This document shows positions 1-12,645 of a stretch of 64,000 bases of DNA, piece after piece. The stretch's first letter is position 1. Every line of letters begins with the position of its first letter. The position numbers and the translations under genes are program-made. Below the pieces are notes generated by a model. It was not told the origin of the DNA. It did not search any database and saw nothing but the letters and a program-made list of their open reading frames with translations. Source of the stretch: Artemisia argyi (lineage: Eukaryota; Streptophyta; Magnoliopsida; Asterales; Asteraceae); NCBI GenBank assembly GCA_030686995.1, contig CM060708.1:185252749-185316748 (forward strand), in the 5' to 3' direction.

Positions 1-1865
1 ATTGATTTATCGTTCTTATTTTGTTGGCACCTTTAATTGTTGTGATAATAAAAATATATTTTTGAGAAGTCATTATAATGCTATATTTTTAGAAAGATCC
101 CGAAAATCCACCATTGTATGTTAGTTGATTCGAATATCATAATGATATATGATTTAATACAAAAAATGCCTTTGTGAATCATGATTTTAGAGTGAATAGT
201 TAATATGTGTGAATTTTGCATTCTGAATTTAAGTTATAACAACTCGGATGAGTATAATATAATTTTACAGTTTGATTGTATCTATATAATTTCAGGAATT
301 GAGCATATAGAATTTCCATTCAGAGGAATTGCAAATGATGTTAGTGGAAGCCATTGTGCTATAAACAATATTGGAATGCGAGTATCAGCTTTGGAATTTG
401 GTAATTTTCATCATGTCAAATGTTTCGTCGTTTTGGTAGTAATGTAGTATATGTGTTTGAGATGAAAATCATTCATCTATAGAATCATATATGTCATATA
501 ACTTGCATTTGTAGGATATTGGCTCCAACTACATACCTCTTTTTTGCTTCTACACTACCTGACATAATACGAACAGCCCCGAGTCGAAACTACACCATGG
601 AGATATTATATCATTCGCAGCACTTCCTCAACATGGTAAGTTTATTTTACATTATTTTTCTTTAGCTTTCTAGATCTTTGACCTGCGATTAAAGTTATTA
701 TTTCTTCATGGTATAGCAGAAGTTGCGTATGCTTTTGTGTTCCAAAAAGTTCTTAGACCTACGTCTGGAGCAGATAGCATATCGCCGCTAAAAAGAAAAG
801 CAGGTATGTACGTGCGGTGTATACTCCATTTTTTTTTGAAGTCATGTTTAGTAGGTTATGTGTGAACTTTCCCAAGGTTTTGGTGGAGGATGTAGACAAC
901 AATTGGAATATGGAGACCCTAAGAATGATAAACATGTTACTACATATGCAAAAACCGTACTCTGTGTTTTCAGGTGGCTATTTGCGACTTCAAACAACTA
1001 AGGTTCTCCAAGTATTTGCGGATGCTGTAAAAGTTATTTAAAGGAAAGGTATTTGGAAATGGCAATCTATAAACATATACAATAGTTACTTTTTTTTGAC
1101 AAGCTTATATTTTTGTATGTTTTTTTGGACAAATGAAGATGTCGGAAGGCCTGTTGCAGACTATTTTGGCATTACAAGGAAATGGAAAGTTGATTGTGAC
1201 AATGAGATGGTTCTGAGATTTCATCATCTCACTATTGAGCAAAGAGTAAGTAATGAATTTCCTAATTTGCACACATAAAGTTCGACTACCTAAGTATTTC
1301 AAGGGTGCAAAATTGCTTTTCTTAAACAAAACCATATTTTAGTGGAATGTTCTCATAATATATAGTGATGAAATATGTGATTTTTTAGTTAGCGAGTTTT
1401 AGTTAACTGAATGGCTTTATGTATAATCACACTATTTAATGATGTTTGGTAATGTTGTGGCATGGGATGTTTGGATACTGTTGCAGCCTGCAACAAGGGG
1501 TGTTGGGATATTGCTGTAGCTTGCAGTAGGGGGCGCTTGGGTTTTATTTGGATTTTGTGGGCTGAGTTTAGTTGATAATACTTTGTGTTCATACGATACT
1601 TACATTTTTTGTTGTTTGATTGATTTGTGAATGTGATTGATTTGTGGATGCAGGTTAAGTTGATGTGCTCTTGCAATACATCTTAGGTCTTTGATCCTTA
1701 TTACTTATTATGGTAGACCATGGACCACAAAATTTTGAGAAGGTAATATTTCTAATACTTAGTGGTGGATTAAAATTTACTTCACTATTCAGAAATATAG
1801 GATGTAATTTTGGATAAAAGTTGTTGATCTTTTATATATTTGTGGGTTTTATATACTTTTCACCA
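1..1865. other. Unassigned sequence, no supported gene
   Basis: AT-rich sequence with only short open frames. Short blocks look exon-like (for example 1135-1250, open and followed by a GT), but I recognise no family. No TSD, LTR or terminal inverted repeat was seen. It may be the 5' flank of the NAC relic or unrelated intergenic DNA. Confidence 0.5.
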
Positions 1866-2400
1866 ATGAAGACACGAGATCAAGAATGGTACTTCTTTAG
1901 CCCTGAAGATAGTAAATATGATGGTTCGCGGTTAAATCGTGCCACAAGCAAAGGGTACTGGAAAGCAACAGGATAAGACCGAGCGGTCCGCCATAAATCA
2001 GAGATGATAGGGATGAAGAAAACACTTAGGTTCCATAGTGGTCGAGCTCGTGACGGAAAACAAACTAATTAGGTTATGTATGGGTATCGCCTTTTGGATC
2101 AATAATTACTTAGTTTCGGAGTAGCGATTAAGGTTTGAAACTTTTATTGATGACTTAGTTTTGTACCTTTTGGGAACTTCATAAAACTAATTGTTGTTGG
2201 GTGGTGGGGTAAAGGATTCATTTGTGCTTTGCAGAATCTTTCAAAAGAGTGGGTTGGGACCATCGAATGGTGACCGGTATGCATCTTTTTTTTGAAGAAT
2301 AATGGACCAATGATACAACCCTTATTGTTTCTGGTGGTGAAGCTGAGGATGATATGGTCAATGGCGATGAGACTCGTGCCTAAAGGAAATGACACTCTCC
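1866..2400 (+). pseudogene. NAC-domain transcription factor pseudogene fragment
   Basis: NAC proteins are plant DNA-binding transcription factors. The block from 1866 translates to the C-D subdomains of a NAC domain: an EWYFFSP start, then [19 protein letters not shown] and a degenerate YRLLDQ end. A second block from 2215 (DSFVLCRIFQKSGLGP) matches the last NAC subdomain and the start of the C-terminal region. An intron-like gap of about 110 bp separates them. It is dead: TAA at 1974 replaces the lysine after KATG, TAG at 2070 replaces the conserved tryptophan of TNWVMHEYR, and a poly-T frameshift plus TAA codons (about 2287-2304 and 2382) break the last exon. The N-terminal A-B subdomains were not found upstream. 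The resemblance is to the membrane-tethered or NAC053/078-like group, but the subgroup is inference. Confidence 0.85.
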
Positions 2401-2448
2401 AGGTATTTTCTTGCTTATCCACATTTACCTGTTATGAATTGCTATCCA

Positions 2449-2480
2449 TAATCTTTCAGAAGAGTGGGTTAGGACCACTA
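2449..2480 (+). repeat. Second copy of a NAC exon segment
   Basis: The stretch encoding IFQKSGLGP in the NAC relic (about 2237-2264) recurs here almost unchanged (ATCTTTCARAAGAGTGGG core), about 212 bp downstream. Flanking bases differ. It is a partial local duplication of the exon. Confidence 0.7.
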
Positions 2481-3590
2481 TATTTGATTCAATTAGCATT
2501 TTACGTTTTTATGTGTTTATTGCCTGTGATTGTCATTAATATAGTTGTTATTGCTTAAATTACTTATCTGGTTATTTCATCTAGATAAGCAACTCTAAAT
2601 AAATTGTTTGAGGTTTCTTATTATAATTGGTTATATACTTATATGTTTTGAATAAACTATTTCGGTTCTAAAAAAAAATGAGCAAATAAGCAGTTTGGTA
2701 AGCAATCCCAAACACGCCCATATGTTGTAAATATTTTTCTTATTATTTATTATTTATTGTTTTATTTTTTAACCTTATTTTTTATTTGATTTACAGGTCT
2801 TGATGATTTCCAGTCAAAGGGCAAACTGCTGAGCTAGAAACTGCTATGCTTTCTTGAGCTGCCGCGTGAATTGGCTGCAAAAGTATATTCAATGGATTGC
2901 ATTATAGAGTCATTAGCATGGTTCATAAAAAAGTCATAAAGTTGCAACATGGTAACCTTGCTAATGTTCTGCATACAATTTTCATAGAAGTTTTCTTTTA
3001 AAAAAACGATAAATAAGATTCAAGTATATTAATAAATACATCTGACACTTTTGATAGGTTTTACATGTTCGTCTGTAGGGTATAGGAAGAGAAGTTTGGC
3101 ATGCGACTGAAGCGTAAATAACAGTTTCCCTCTTTTCTTTTGTAGAGCCAAACAAAGCTACCATTCGAGCAATGAAGAATGTTGAAAGCTATAAGGTGTT
3201 GGTTGTTGGTTTAGTTTTTTTCCCTTAATGTATTAAGAAATATCATTAATGTCTTTGTTACTCAAGTTAGATACTCGAAGATTGTTGAAGATGACATGCT
3301 ATCGAACATTGGCCAATGGAAAGAGACGATTAGGATTTGTTGTCACCTTTTTAAAGCCATGGAAGTGTTTTGTGATAGTCTTTTTATTATGAAACCTTTT
3401 ATATAGTTATATGCATTTTAATGCAAAAACTTTATGCACGTTTATATTATCAAAAATTTCATTTTATATTAGTATGTTCTTGATCGCTAACGTTTTGATC
3501 AATCACCCTTAAAACTATAAATGACTTTGAATATAAAAAGCAAACCATAAAGCTAGCCTACTCATCGAAGATAAAAAGCAAGAAGGGTCA
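2481..3590. other. Unassigned sequence downstream of the NAC relic
   Basis: No supported gene. Two short blocks (about 2793-2880 and 3148-3210) look exon-like but match nothing I recognise. They could be further decayed exons of the NAC gene or of a neighbour. Confidence 0.4.
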
Positions 3591-3624
3591 AACTTTGCCA
3601 AATGTGGGATTATATTTTGGAATG

Positions 3625-3935
3625 ACTAATTTTTTTACACGGACAAATATATGTAGCTATTTTAAAGGTATAAAAAGCGTGAAAAGTCTAAAAGTGCTAT
3701 GTTATGACAAAGATATCAACTACACAATTCCACAAACAATGTTTTCTACAAAAGAATTTTTAGAGCTAGCCCGCCCATTGAACTGGCTTTGAAACGATTT
3801 TTTTTCCTCATGCGGACAACTTTATGTAGCCGTTTTAAGAGTAACAAGAAAGAAAGGTTTAAAAGTGTTGTGTTATGACAAAGACGATAACTACACCAAC
3901 TCTACAACCAATGTTGTCTATAAAGAAGTTATTCA
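3625..3935 (+). repeat. Two diverged tandem units of about 170 bp
   Basis: The segment from 3625 (ACACGGACAAATATATGTAG, AAAAGTGCTATGTTATGACA, ATCAACTACAC, CAATGTTTTCTACAAA) recurs from about 3797 with the same motif order. Each unit leads into an AGCTAGC-CGCCC motif (3769 and 4083 regions). The layout fits the 3' part of a non-autonomous Helitron whose end lies at 4118. Confidence 0.6.
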
Positions 3936-4088
3936 CTTCATAGATTATAAGTTTTTTGTTTTTTTTTTCTACACAATAAAATGACTGTAATTTTCTTACG
4001 TTTATTTTCAACAATATATTTGTGTTAAAGTTATTGTATCATACAATTTACAATTTCTTTTATTTTATAAACAAATTTTTAAAGCTAG

Positions 4089-4750
<662 letters not shown>

Positions 4751-4801
4751 TGATCGATTAAAGTTTTAAAATACAATTTACTTTAAAATCTTGCATGACG
4801 T

Positions 4802-4815
4802 GGCTCTGGTACCAA
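4802..4815 (-). other. Primer-binding site of the copia element
   Basis: On the minus strand, directly after the LTR, the sequence reads TTGGTACCAGAGCC. It matches the usual initiator-Met tRNA complement (TGGTATCAGAGC) with one mismatch. It fixes 4817-6133 as the 5' LTR on the minus strand. Confidence 0.8.
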
Positions 4816-4816
4816 T

Positions 4817-6133
4817 TGTGAAAAACTAGAAGGGGGGGGGGGGGTTGAATAGTTTTGCCGATTTATTTTTCTTTATTAAGAAAGTTTCTTTGAAAAATTT
4901 TGATTCAACTCTTTTGTAAAATCAATCAACACCAATATGAACTTTACACTACACTAACTAATATAATCAATAAATATAAAGAGATGAGATGGAAAGATCA
5001 AACCGAGGCAAAGAGATTTATAGTGGTTCAGTCACGAAGCTCTTCTTCACCCTACTCCACTCCCCGAGTACCCAACTCGAGAGTTCTAAGCACTATGTCA
5101 ACAAAACTCCCTTTAGGCGGAGAAAACCATACGCGTCGCTTATCACGATTTCTGACACTAAGCTAAATGTCGAGTACTAATCTAGCTAGTACCAATCTCA
5201 AACGATCCACATGATCCTGACTTGTCACACGATCCTTACACAATCTAGATGATCCACACAATCTACTCTTGGTCCACTTGATCAACACTCTATCACACAA
5301 GCTACAAAAGATCTCCAAGATCTCAACAAGCTCACAATGATCAACACAAGCAGACTTGAAGAAGACAATGACACTTGTTGTATATCAAGATACAATCAAG
5401 GTGACTAACAAGTAGTGCAAGTGCACTACACAAAGACTCTCAACACTTTGTATCTTCTTGATACTTTGTGTTATTCTCTTGCCAAGTAGAGGAATGATGG
5501 TGATCACTTGGTTAGTTGAAAGGATCACTCTTTAAAACAAAAATAAACTAACTAAATGATCAAGAAAGGTTTAGGTGATAAGAGGATTTTTCAAAAAAAA
5601 GTTGTGTGTATGTAAAGGATACCTAAAATCTGTGGGATGGACAAGTTTTTATAGGCAGTGAAAAAAATAGCCGTTACAGGGGGACGATACCACTAAAGTT
5701 CAAACGGTATCACTAAATTTATTGGTACCGTGCTAGACAGAAATGCTCCTGTTTTTGTTTTTAGTGGTGAAGGTTTATTTGGGAAAATTTGGAGCTGATT
5801 TGGGGGAAAAAATAGCTGTTATGAATTTTGAACTTATTTTTCCATTAAAATATTTCTTTATAATTCAAAAATAATTTGTACGGTGTATTTTTGAAAGGAA
5901 AGTTTTGTCACATTAAAAATGTGAGGTTTAGAACTTAAAAGCGCTTCTTTGATCATTTGTCAAATTTTAAGTTTCTTTGTTCTTACCTAGAATGATTTAG
6001 GTAGAAACGGGATCTTTCGACTAAAACTTGTTTACGTTAATTTTACGTAAAGTGTTTTCATATTTTATTATCATCAAAACGTAGAGATATTGAAAGATAG
6101 AAATAACGTTTTTAGACATTATTTGCATCAACA
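4817..6133 (-). repeat. 5' LTR of a SIRE-type copia element
   Basis: The ends are TG/CA: TGTTGATGC (minus strand, 6133) to the CCCTTCTAGTTTTTCACA end at 4817. The same LTR family forms the solo LTR at 37851-39663: both share the poly-G plus TTGAATAGTTTT end, the ATGGAAAGATCAAACC block and the GATATYGAAAGAT end. A TATA box (TATAAAAA, minus, 5647-5654) supports the orientation. The middle (about 5190-5390) is a run of degenerate GATCCACA/ACAC repeats. A long G run lies at about 4832-4844. Confidence 0.85.
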
Positions 6134-6299
6134 GACGGTATTCCGTAGGGATCTGAGTTATTTTCGCTTTATTGTTTTTTTTGGATTTTGTTTTTAGTAT
6201 TCAATGCATAAACCCTAAACCCTAGCCTTCAAAATACACAATCTATGTTACATTGTGTTCAGTCAACCATATTTTTCCTTCCTTATCAAATTGTTTTCG

Positions 6300-7160
6300 T
6301 TGTAAAAGATCAAATTATTTTTTTTACGATTTCGTTCGTTCTTTATGTTATCGTCTTTTTTTACATTTTAGACTGTTTTTTACGTCTTAGTGTTTTTTTA
6401 CGTTTTCGTCTGTTTTTATACGTTTTCGACCGTTTTTCACGTTTTAGAACGTTTTCTTAAGTTTTAGTCTATTTTTTTTTATGTTTTCGCATGTTTTTTT
6501 TACGTTTTGTCTGTTTTTTACGTTTTCATCTGTTTTTTAGTTTTTCGACCATTTTTTACCTTTTCGTATGTTTCTTTACGTTTTCTCTATTTTTTTTTAT
6601 GTTTTTGTCTGTTTTCTTACGTTTTCGTCAGTTTTCTTGTAGAATCATATGACAACGAACGAAAATGTAAAAAACGGCAAAAACGCAAAAAAAACGTACC
6701 AAAACGTAAAAAACATATGAATACGTAAAAAAGGTCGAAAACGTAGAAACATACGAAAATGTAAAAAATGGACGAAAATTTAAACAAAGACAAAAACATA
6801 AAAAACAGATGAAAACGTAAAAAAAACGAATGAAAACGTAAAAAACAAAAATGGATAAAAACGTTAAAAAACTTTCAAAAACATTAAAAAACGGTCGACA
6901 ACGTAGAAAAGGTACCAAAATGTAAAAAAATAAACCGGACGAAAACGTAAAAAAACATACAAAAACGTAAAAAGACTATCGAAACTTAAAAAAATAGACA
7001 AAAACTATAAAAATAAACGAAAACGTAAAAAAATGGAAGAAAATTTAAAAAAAACAGACGAAAACCTTAAAAACCAGACGAAAACTTAAAAAAAAGGTAC
7101 AAAAATGTAAAAAAAAACTGACAAAAACGTTAAAAACTGACGAAAATGTAAAAATTGACT
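6300..7160. repeat. Large inverted array of a 17-20 bp motif
   Basis: From about 6300 to 6640 the plus strand repeats a degenerate unit near TTTTTTACGTTTTCGTCTG. From about 6655 to 7160 it repeats the reverse complement, CAGACGAAAACGTAAAAAA. The switch lies at about 6640-6660 around GTAGAATCATATGACAACG. The single strand could fold into a hairpin of several hundred bases. Phe-rich open frames on both strands are repeat artefacts. No terminal inverted repeats with a clear TSD were found. Confidence 0.85.
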
Positions 7161-7185
7161 TATATTCTCAAAACACAAAACAATA

Positions 7186-7436
7186 CTACCTTCGTCCCAT
7201 GTTATGTGTCCACTTTGACTTTTTCTAGTCTTTCTTGTTCAATTTTGAATTTAAAATCTATTATTTGTGTTATACAATATTTGATGCAAAATATATGAAT
7301 AGATTGGGTTTTAAATGTATTTCATTAGTATAATTTTCATTAAGTATTATATATTACAAATAAAATTTTACGGTCAAAGTTGAACAAGAAAGACTCAAGA
7401 AAGTCAAAGTGGACACTTAATATGGGACGAACGGAG
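7186..7436. mobile_element. Stowaway-like (Tc1/mariner) MITE
   Basis: A 251-bp element with long terminal inverted repeats: the left end begins CTACCTTCGTCCCATGTTAT and the right end, reversed, begins CTCCGTTCGTCCCATATTAA. Both continue into GTGTCCACTTTGACTTT. TA dinucleotides flank it at 7184-7185 and 7437-7438. The CTCCNTYCGTCCCA terminus and TA target are the Stowaway hallmark. No coding capacity. Confidence 0.9.
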
Positions 7437-7833
7437 TAGTTAAAAAAATGTACTTCAATAGAACAAAAAACAAACGGTCTTCTACCATGCAGATGAAGAC
7501 TTTAGATGTGCCTTTTCTTCTGCATACATGGTTTGTAGATGAAGAGGTAAAAGCTCTGAAAAAACGAATGACAAATAATATATTGTTTTGAACTTTGAAG
7601 GAAGCAATAGTGACTTTTCTAGTTAAATTAAAAAAATAGATTAATGGCTGCCAAAAGTTCAACTGTTCCAGCCTTTGTTGATTTAATCGGTCAGGTTATG
7701 GGTCACTTTTTAAAAACTTAAAACCCGACTTAACCTGACCCCATAACCCCGATAACACCCCTACTTATGACATATATTCATCGATAAACACCATGTACAA
7801 CAAAATTACATCAACCAACAAACATAAAGTTAC

Positions 7834-7902
7834 CTGAACCTCATTCTTAGACCGAACCGGACCTTTTACAACATCTTCATCCTCATTACTCCAACTCGCC
7901 AT
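7834..7902 (-). pseudogene. Possible first-exon relic of a NAF1-like gene
   Basis: The minus strand encodes 23 residues from ATG 7902 (MASWSNEDEDVVKGPVRSKN and on), followed at 7833 by GTAAC, a plausible 5' splice site. The KGPVRSKNEV core resembles the segment before the Gar1/Naf1 domain of plant NAF1, an assembly factor for H/ACA ribonucleoproteins. An in-frame stop lies three codons before the ATG, so the true start could be elsewhere. No further exon was found to the left, where MITE and repeat sequence begins. It could be a gene fragment carried by a transposon, or a chance match. Confidence 0.4.
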
Positions 7903-8179
7903 TTTTTTCACTTAGCTACCCTTCCCGGGGTGGATCTAGCTATGTAAAATTTTATTATTTAAAAAAAATGTTTTTTTTCTGTTTTTCTCATAAGTAATAA
8001 TAAAATACACTAAAAACATATGAGTGCACACCCTTTAGAATACAGGAAGTGCATACCCTAATCCAAGAAAGAAAAAACATAGAAAAGCACTCTTGTCTCC
8101 TGGTTATTTATTTTAAGGAAAGCGTCCGAGTTTAATGAAGAAGAAGATGGAGGCAATGAGGCTGAAATTGAGATAATAA

Positions 8180-8531
8180 GGGTGCGTTTAGTTGGAGAAA
8201 AAATTCTCTTGTTTTCTATCTCAAGTTTTATAAAAATTTGGAAGGGAAATTTATCTCCACAAAATACTTGAAAATATAGAAAACGCGTTTAGTTGATGTT
8301 TGCATTTTCTATTTTGAAAAAGGGGAGGGAGGTTGTGGGTTACAAAGGAAAACAAGGAAAACAACTAAAATTTGTTTTGTAATTTTCCTTGTTAAGTTAG
8401 GAAATAGGGGATTTTGTGTTTTGCACAACATTTAGTTGGAAAACGTTGATTAGAACACGTTCGGTGTTTTCTTTGTTTTCCACAAAACATTTTATGAAAA
8501 ATAAGAATGTTTTCCCCAACTAAAAGCACCC
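8180..8531. mobile_element. Tourist-like (PIF/Harbinger) MITE
   Basis: A 352-bp element with 22-bp inverted ends: left GGGTGCGTTTAGTTGGAGAA, right (reversed) GGGTGCTTTTAGTTGGGGAA. TAA flanks both sides (8177-8179 and 8532-8534), matching the TTA/TAA target of PIF/Harbinger. No coding capacity. Confidence 0.85.
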
Positions 8532-8534
8532 TAA

Positions 8535-11500
8535 GACTTCATGTTGCCCAATTTTGATATTTTACTTTGAGGCTGAGCCCAGCCATTTTTAATCACCAAA
8601 GGCCCAAACCACACTTGTAAAATTTACACTTTTACACAATACATACCCTTAAGTCTTAAATATACGAAGTAATAATCACAACCTATATAAAGCATAAGTG
8701 TGATTCCTATATTTAGAAACAGTAAATCATCAAAAAATCTTCAAAACTCTACAAAAACTACACATGTGATTAACAACTAAAATAGCAAGCTTAGCAAATT
8801 TTTTCAAAAAATTTCGGATGAAATAGTCAACCAAATGGTTGAAGGAATCCCTAATTTTACTCCCTCAAAAATCTTTCATAACCCACACCCTAAAACAAAT
8901 TTTAAACCAAAAACCATCAATAAAACCCTGGAAAGAATAACCCTGCCCCTCAAAAAATTGGATCTGGGAAGGAACTAAAAACACACAACAACAATGTTCT
9001 GGTCATGAAATAAAGGTACAATTTTTGTTGATGATTTATGGTTATTGTACAATTTTTGATGATTTATGGTGGATCTGTTGATTATGATTTCAGTTTTGTT
9101 TCGGAGATGCAAATTACGGTGTTCCGGTGGATTAGGTGTATCTATTATTGACGGAAAATTATGCCGGCCACCTTATTGACGACAAAATATTCTGGCCACT
9201 ATGAGAACTTGAGCAAATTAGGTAAATTCATTATTTTGTAGACATAAAACTTTGATATATTATCCAACAAATTGTAACATTTATCTTGATAATTTATATC
9301 ACATATATCGTGTTGCTGAGGGTGTGATTACATTTTGAACAATCAAATCACTTATAAATAAATGTATTCACATAACAAGATTTATGGTTTCAATTTTCAG
9401 TAAATGATTTTAATTGGATATGTGAATTTTGTTGTTGGTGACGCACCATAGCTAAAAAAGGTCTTGGTTTGTTGTTATTAAATTAATGTTTAATTTTTGT
9501 ATCAGTGAGTATTACTATCTTGGTTGAAGTTGTTTACTTGGTGGTGTTTTTGTTAATTACTGTTGAATATTAAGATAGGCATGGTACATGGATCTAAAAG
9601 TTTTGGTCTAATGGGTATGATATCTTAAATAATCTTTTATGGAGGCTGCCATGATCTTGGGTAGGTTCCTTTGTCTTATCATCAATGATTAAGTTTGTAA
9701 ACATTATTTTTTTTATTTTTTATTTTCATGTGTAGTGTGTATGATATTTATCCTCTATAAATATATAGATTTATTTGTGATGGTTAAAAACCATCGGTTT
9801 TCTACAAAATGTGAGGTAGGCAACTACTTGAATTGAAAATGGTAGGAAGAAAAATATAACATTTGACCAGTTAATAGTATATTTTAGATTTTCTACTAAT
9901 ATTAGAGCTTAAACAATTGTTCGGTTTTAAGTTAATCGGATATTTTAGTTTTTGCTTATATCAAATAAAGTTTGGGTGTTCATTTCAATAACCAGCCCAT
10001 AAATTCAACAACCAATAGTGTAATTTTTTATGATAGAATATTATTTTACATAACTTGAGGAGTATGTTTGAGTGCAAGCAGGAAGTTGCCTGATTGAATC
10101 CTTTTGCATAACCTTAGAACAAAGAGACTTTGGCTTTCTACAACAAGAGGATATCGCAGGAAGTGAGCGGAGATACCTTGGGAGAGTATTACTTTTTTTT
10201 CATCTTTATTTTTAATTTTTTGCCACTGAAACTCAAATCCTAATAGGTTATGGTTGTAAATTTGAATGTAGCCGGATATAACTGCACTAGCAGTTAACAT
10301 TTTGGCAGCATGGTTACCTATAGCGACTGAAGATACTGCTGCTAACAGTTTTTACTACATGAATGCTATATTATAAACACCCAAAATTGAAACTGGTGTG
10401 TATCATGCTTTAAACTTAGCACTAGAAGTTTGTAGTGTGTTACTTGTGGGGATGTTTCGATTAGCTTATTTTTTTGGCGTATTAGCTTATTTAAAATTGA
10501 AAAGCTCATAAACTCTACTATAACAAAACGAAATGAAAGTGGAATAAGAGGGTGTTTGGGATCGCTTATTTTTCTGCTTGAAAACATAAATAAAAAAAGT
10601 AGTTTAGGCTTCATATGCTTACAAATACCATTAAGTTTAGTATTCTTCTATAACTCTAATACTATTATTGATTGCAGGATAGCACCAGAGGTATTGCAGC
10701 CAAGAAGTGGATACGTTTTCATATATGTGCATCATACTTTAAAAACTAATTTTATCAGGTTAACTTATATTTTTTCGATAAATTCACAAAGAATTGCACA
10801 TTCAGATTGTAAAATAACAATCATGATTACAATGGTATTTTTCAGGGCTGCCGGAGTTGGCTCATGTTCATGCCCCATTCTTAAAGTATCATCTAATGAA
10901 GGTTTGTCTTATGCTCTTCTACGAACATAATGAACATGTCTATCATTGGTTAAGATTTGCTCCAATTTTTATTTTTTATTAATTTATTTTTAAATGTATA
11001 TGCACCCCTTGGACTGACTGTGATTGCAGTAAATGCTTTTCTAAGGTATAGTATCCTTCTTAGTATTACAAATGTTACAACTATAACTAAATAAATTGAG
11101 TTGTTACCAGTCCTTAAAGGAAATGGTAGCGATGTGTTTGGTGAAAGATAAAAAGAGCAACTACTGAGAAGTTAAAACATTCATTTTTTAAGCATGCAAA
11201 CCTCCAAAACTTGCTTTGAATAAACTATCTGATGTATGATATATTCTATGACTAACTTTTTGCAGTTAAGGTTGTCATAATAGTTTCATGACAATTAAGT
11301 TATAGTGATTGGGTACATTATGTGTTTTTGAAGGAGGTTTTTATTTTCAGGGCATTTGTTCCTGATGTACTATTGGGAGATGCAGAGCAAAAAGTAAACA
11401 ATCAATCATAAAAATCACATGAAGTATCATTGCACGCTAAGCAGTTTTGAGTAAAAATGTGTCTCTACTTATTTTAGGGTGAAATAAGTATTTTGAGATT

Positions 11501-12468
11501 ACAAGTTCACCCTGATGGCTGATCTGTATTGGCAGATGAAATAATTTCGTAAAAATCTTTTTAGAGTTGTGTCATAATAGTCTTTTTAGTCTTTTAAGAG
11601 TTGTTTCCTTAACATATGGAATGGTGTTCGAGATTGCTTGCCCATGTTTATTATTATGTTGATAGATAACCAATCCTAAAAGAATGAAACCCCAAACACA
11701 AGTTTTGGATGAAACTGTGTATCTGAATCGTTGAAGGTTTGATTTGTTTGAACGAATTTTCATACGATTTTTACGGTGAGTTTGTGTGTTCTAATGGATA
11801 GTATTTCAATAAATTAGGGAGGTGACATGTAGTCTTTTTAGAGTTGTGTTATAATATGTGCAAATTTATTTATATCTGAAACATCTTTTTCCTATCTATG
11901 ATTTGGATTTATTTCTTAGAATATTTGCAGGCAACAAGTGTCTTTCCCTCAGTATCAATGAGAACGAGCCCCAAATCAAGAGTCTGTAAACTCTTCTTTG
12001 CTTGAAAGAGCAAGAGACGATTAATTTTTGCGGGCAAAAAGTGTTTGAGTATTCATGGCGATAATGTCACAGGTACGAATCTACCACCTATATAAGATAG
12101 TTTAAATGTGGAAGTTCGTTTAAATGTAAAACTAATAAAAGAAGATCATGGATGCAATGTTTTCAGCAGATTACAACATAAACTATAGAAATATAAGTTT
12201 CCTAAATTGGTAAGATTTCTGGATGGCGAAACTTTTCATATTAGTATGATAAACCACAAGAAAGTCCGAGTATAATATCTATCAATCAGCTACAGAATCA
12301 GGAGTCATCATGATATCGAATTATTAGTAAAATGTGAAAAAGGACTTAGGTATAGCCCATCATCAACCTCAAATGGTGTTGGCAAAGATAAACCACAATC
12401 TACAAACATTGTATATGTGATTTTTTAATATTAAATAGTTGAGTTTGGCACTGTTTAACAACAAATGC
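8535..12468. other. Unassigned sequence, possibly decayed introns and exons
   Basis: No supported gene. Several short blocks follow TTGCAG or TTTCAG and stay open (about 10677-10760, 10846-10905, 11350-11395, 11930-12000), as exons of a decayed plant gene might. Their translations match nothing I recognise and they do not join into one clear frame. Other parts are plain AT-rich DNA. Confidence 0.35.
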
Positions 12469-12645
12469 AGGGTGTTTAGGATTTTCTTTAATAGCTAAAT
12501 TCAAGTGTGTTTAGAACTGTCTTAATAGCTAATTCAGGGGCGTTTGGAAGTGTTATTAAATTCTGAATTAAGGGTTGTTTGGATATGTCTTAATAGCTGA
12601 ATTCGAGGGGTGACTAAGACTGTTTTTAATAGCTGAATTCAAGGG
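12469..12645 (+). repeat. Degenerate tandem repeat of about 45-50 bp
   Basis: About four units carry the pattern TTAATAGCTGAATTCAAGGG then GTTTGGA. Spacing is irregular and copies are diverged. Confidence 0.65.

Noticed and set aside
6245..6918. Phe-rich membrane-protein-like frames
   Set aside because: Produced by the TTTTTTACG repeat array on both strands.
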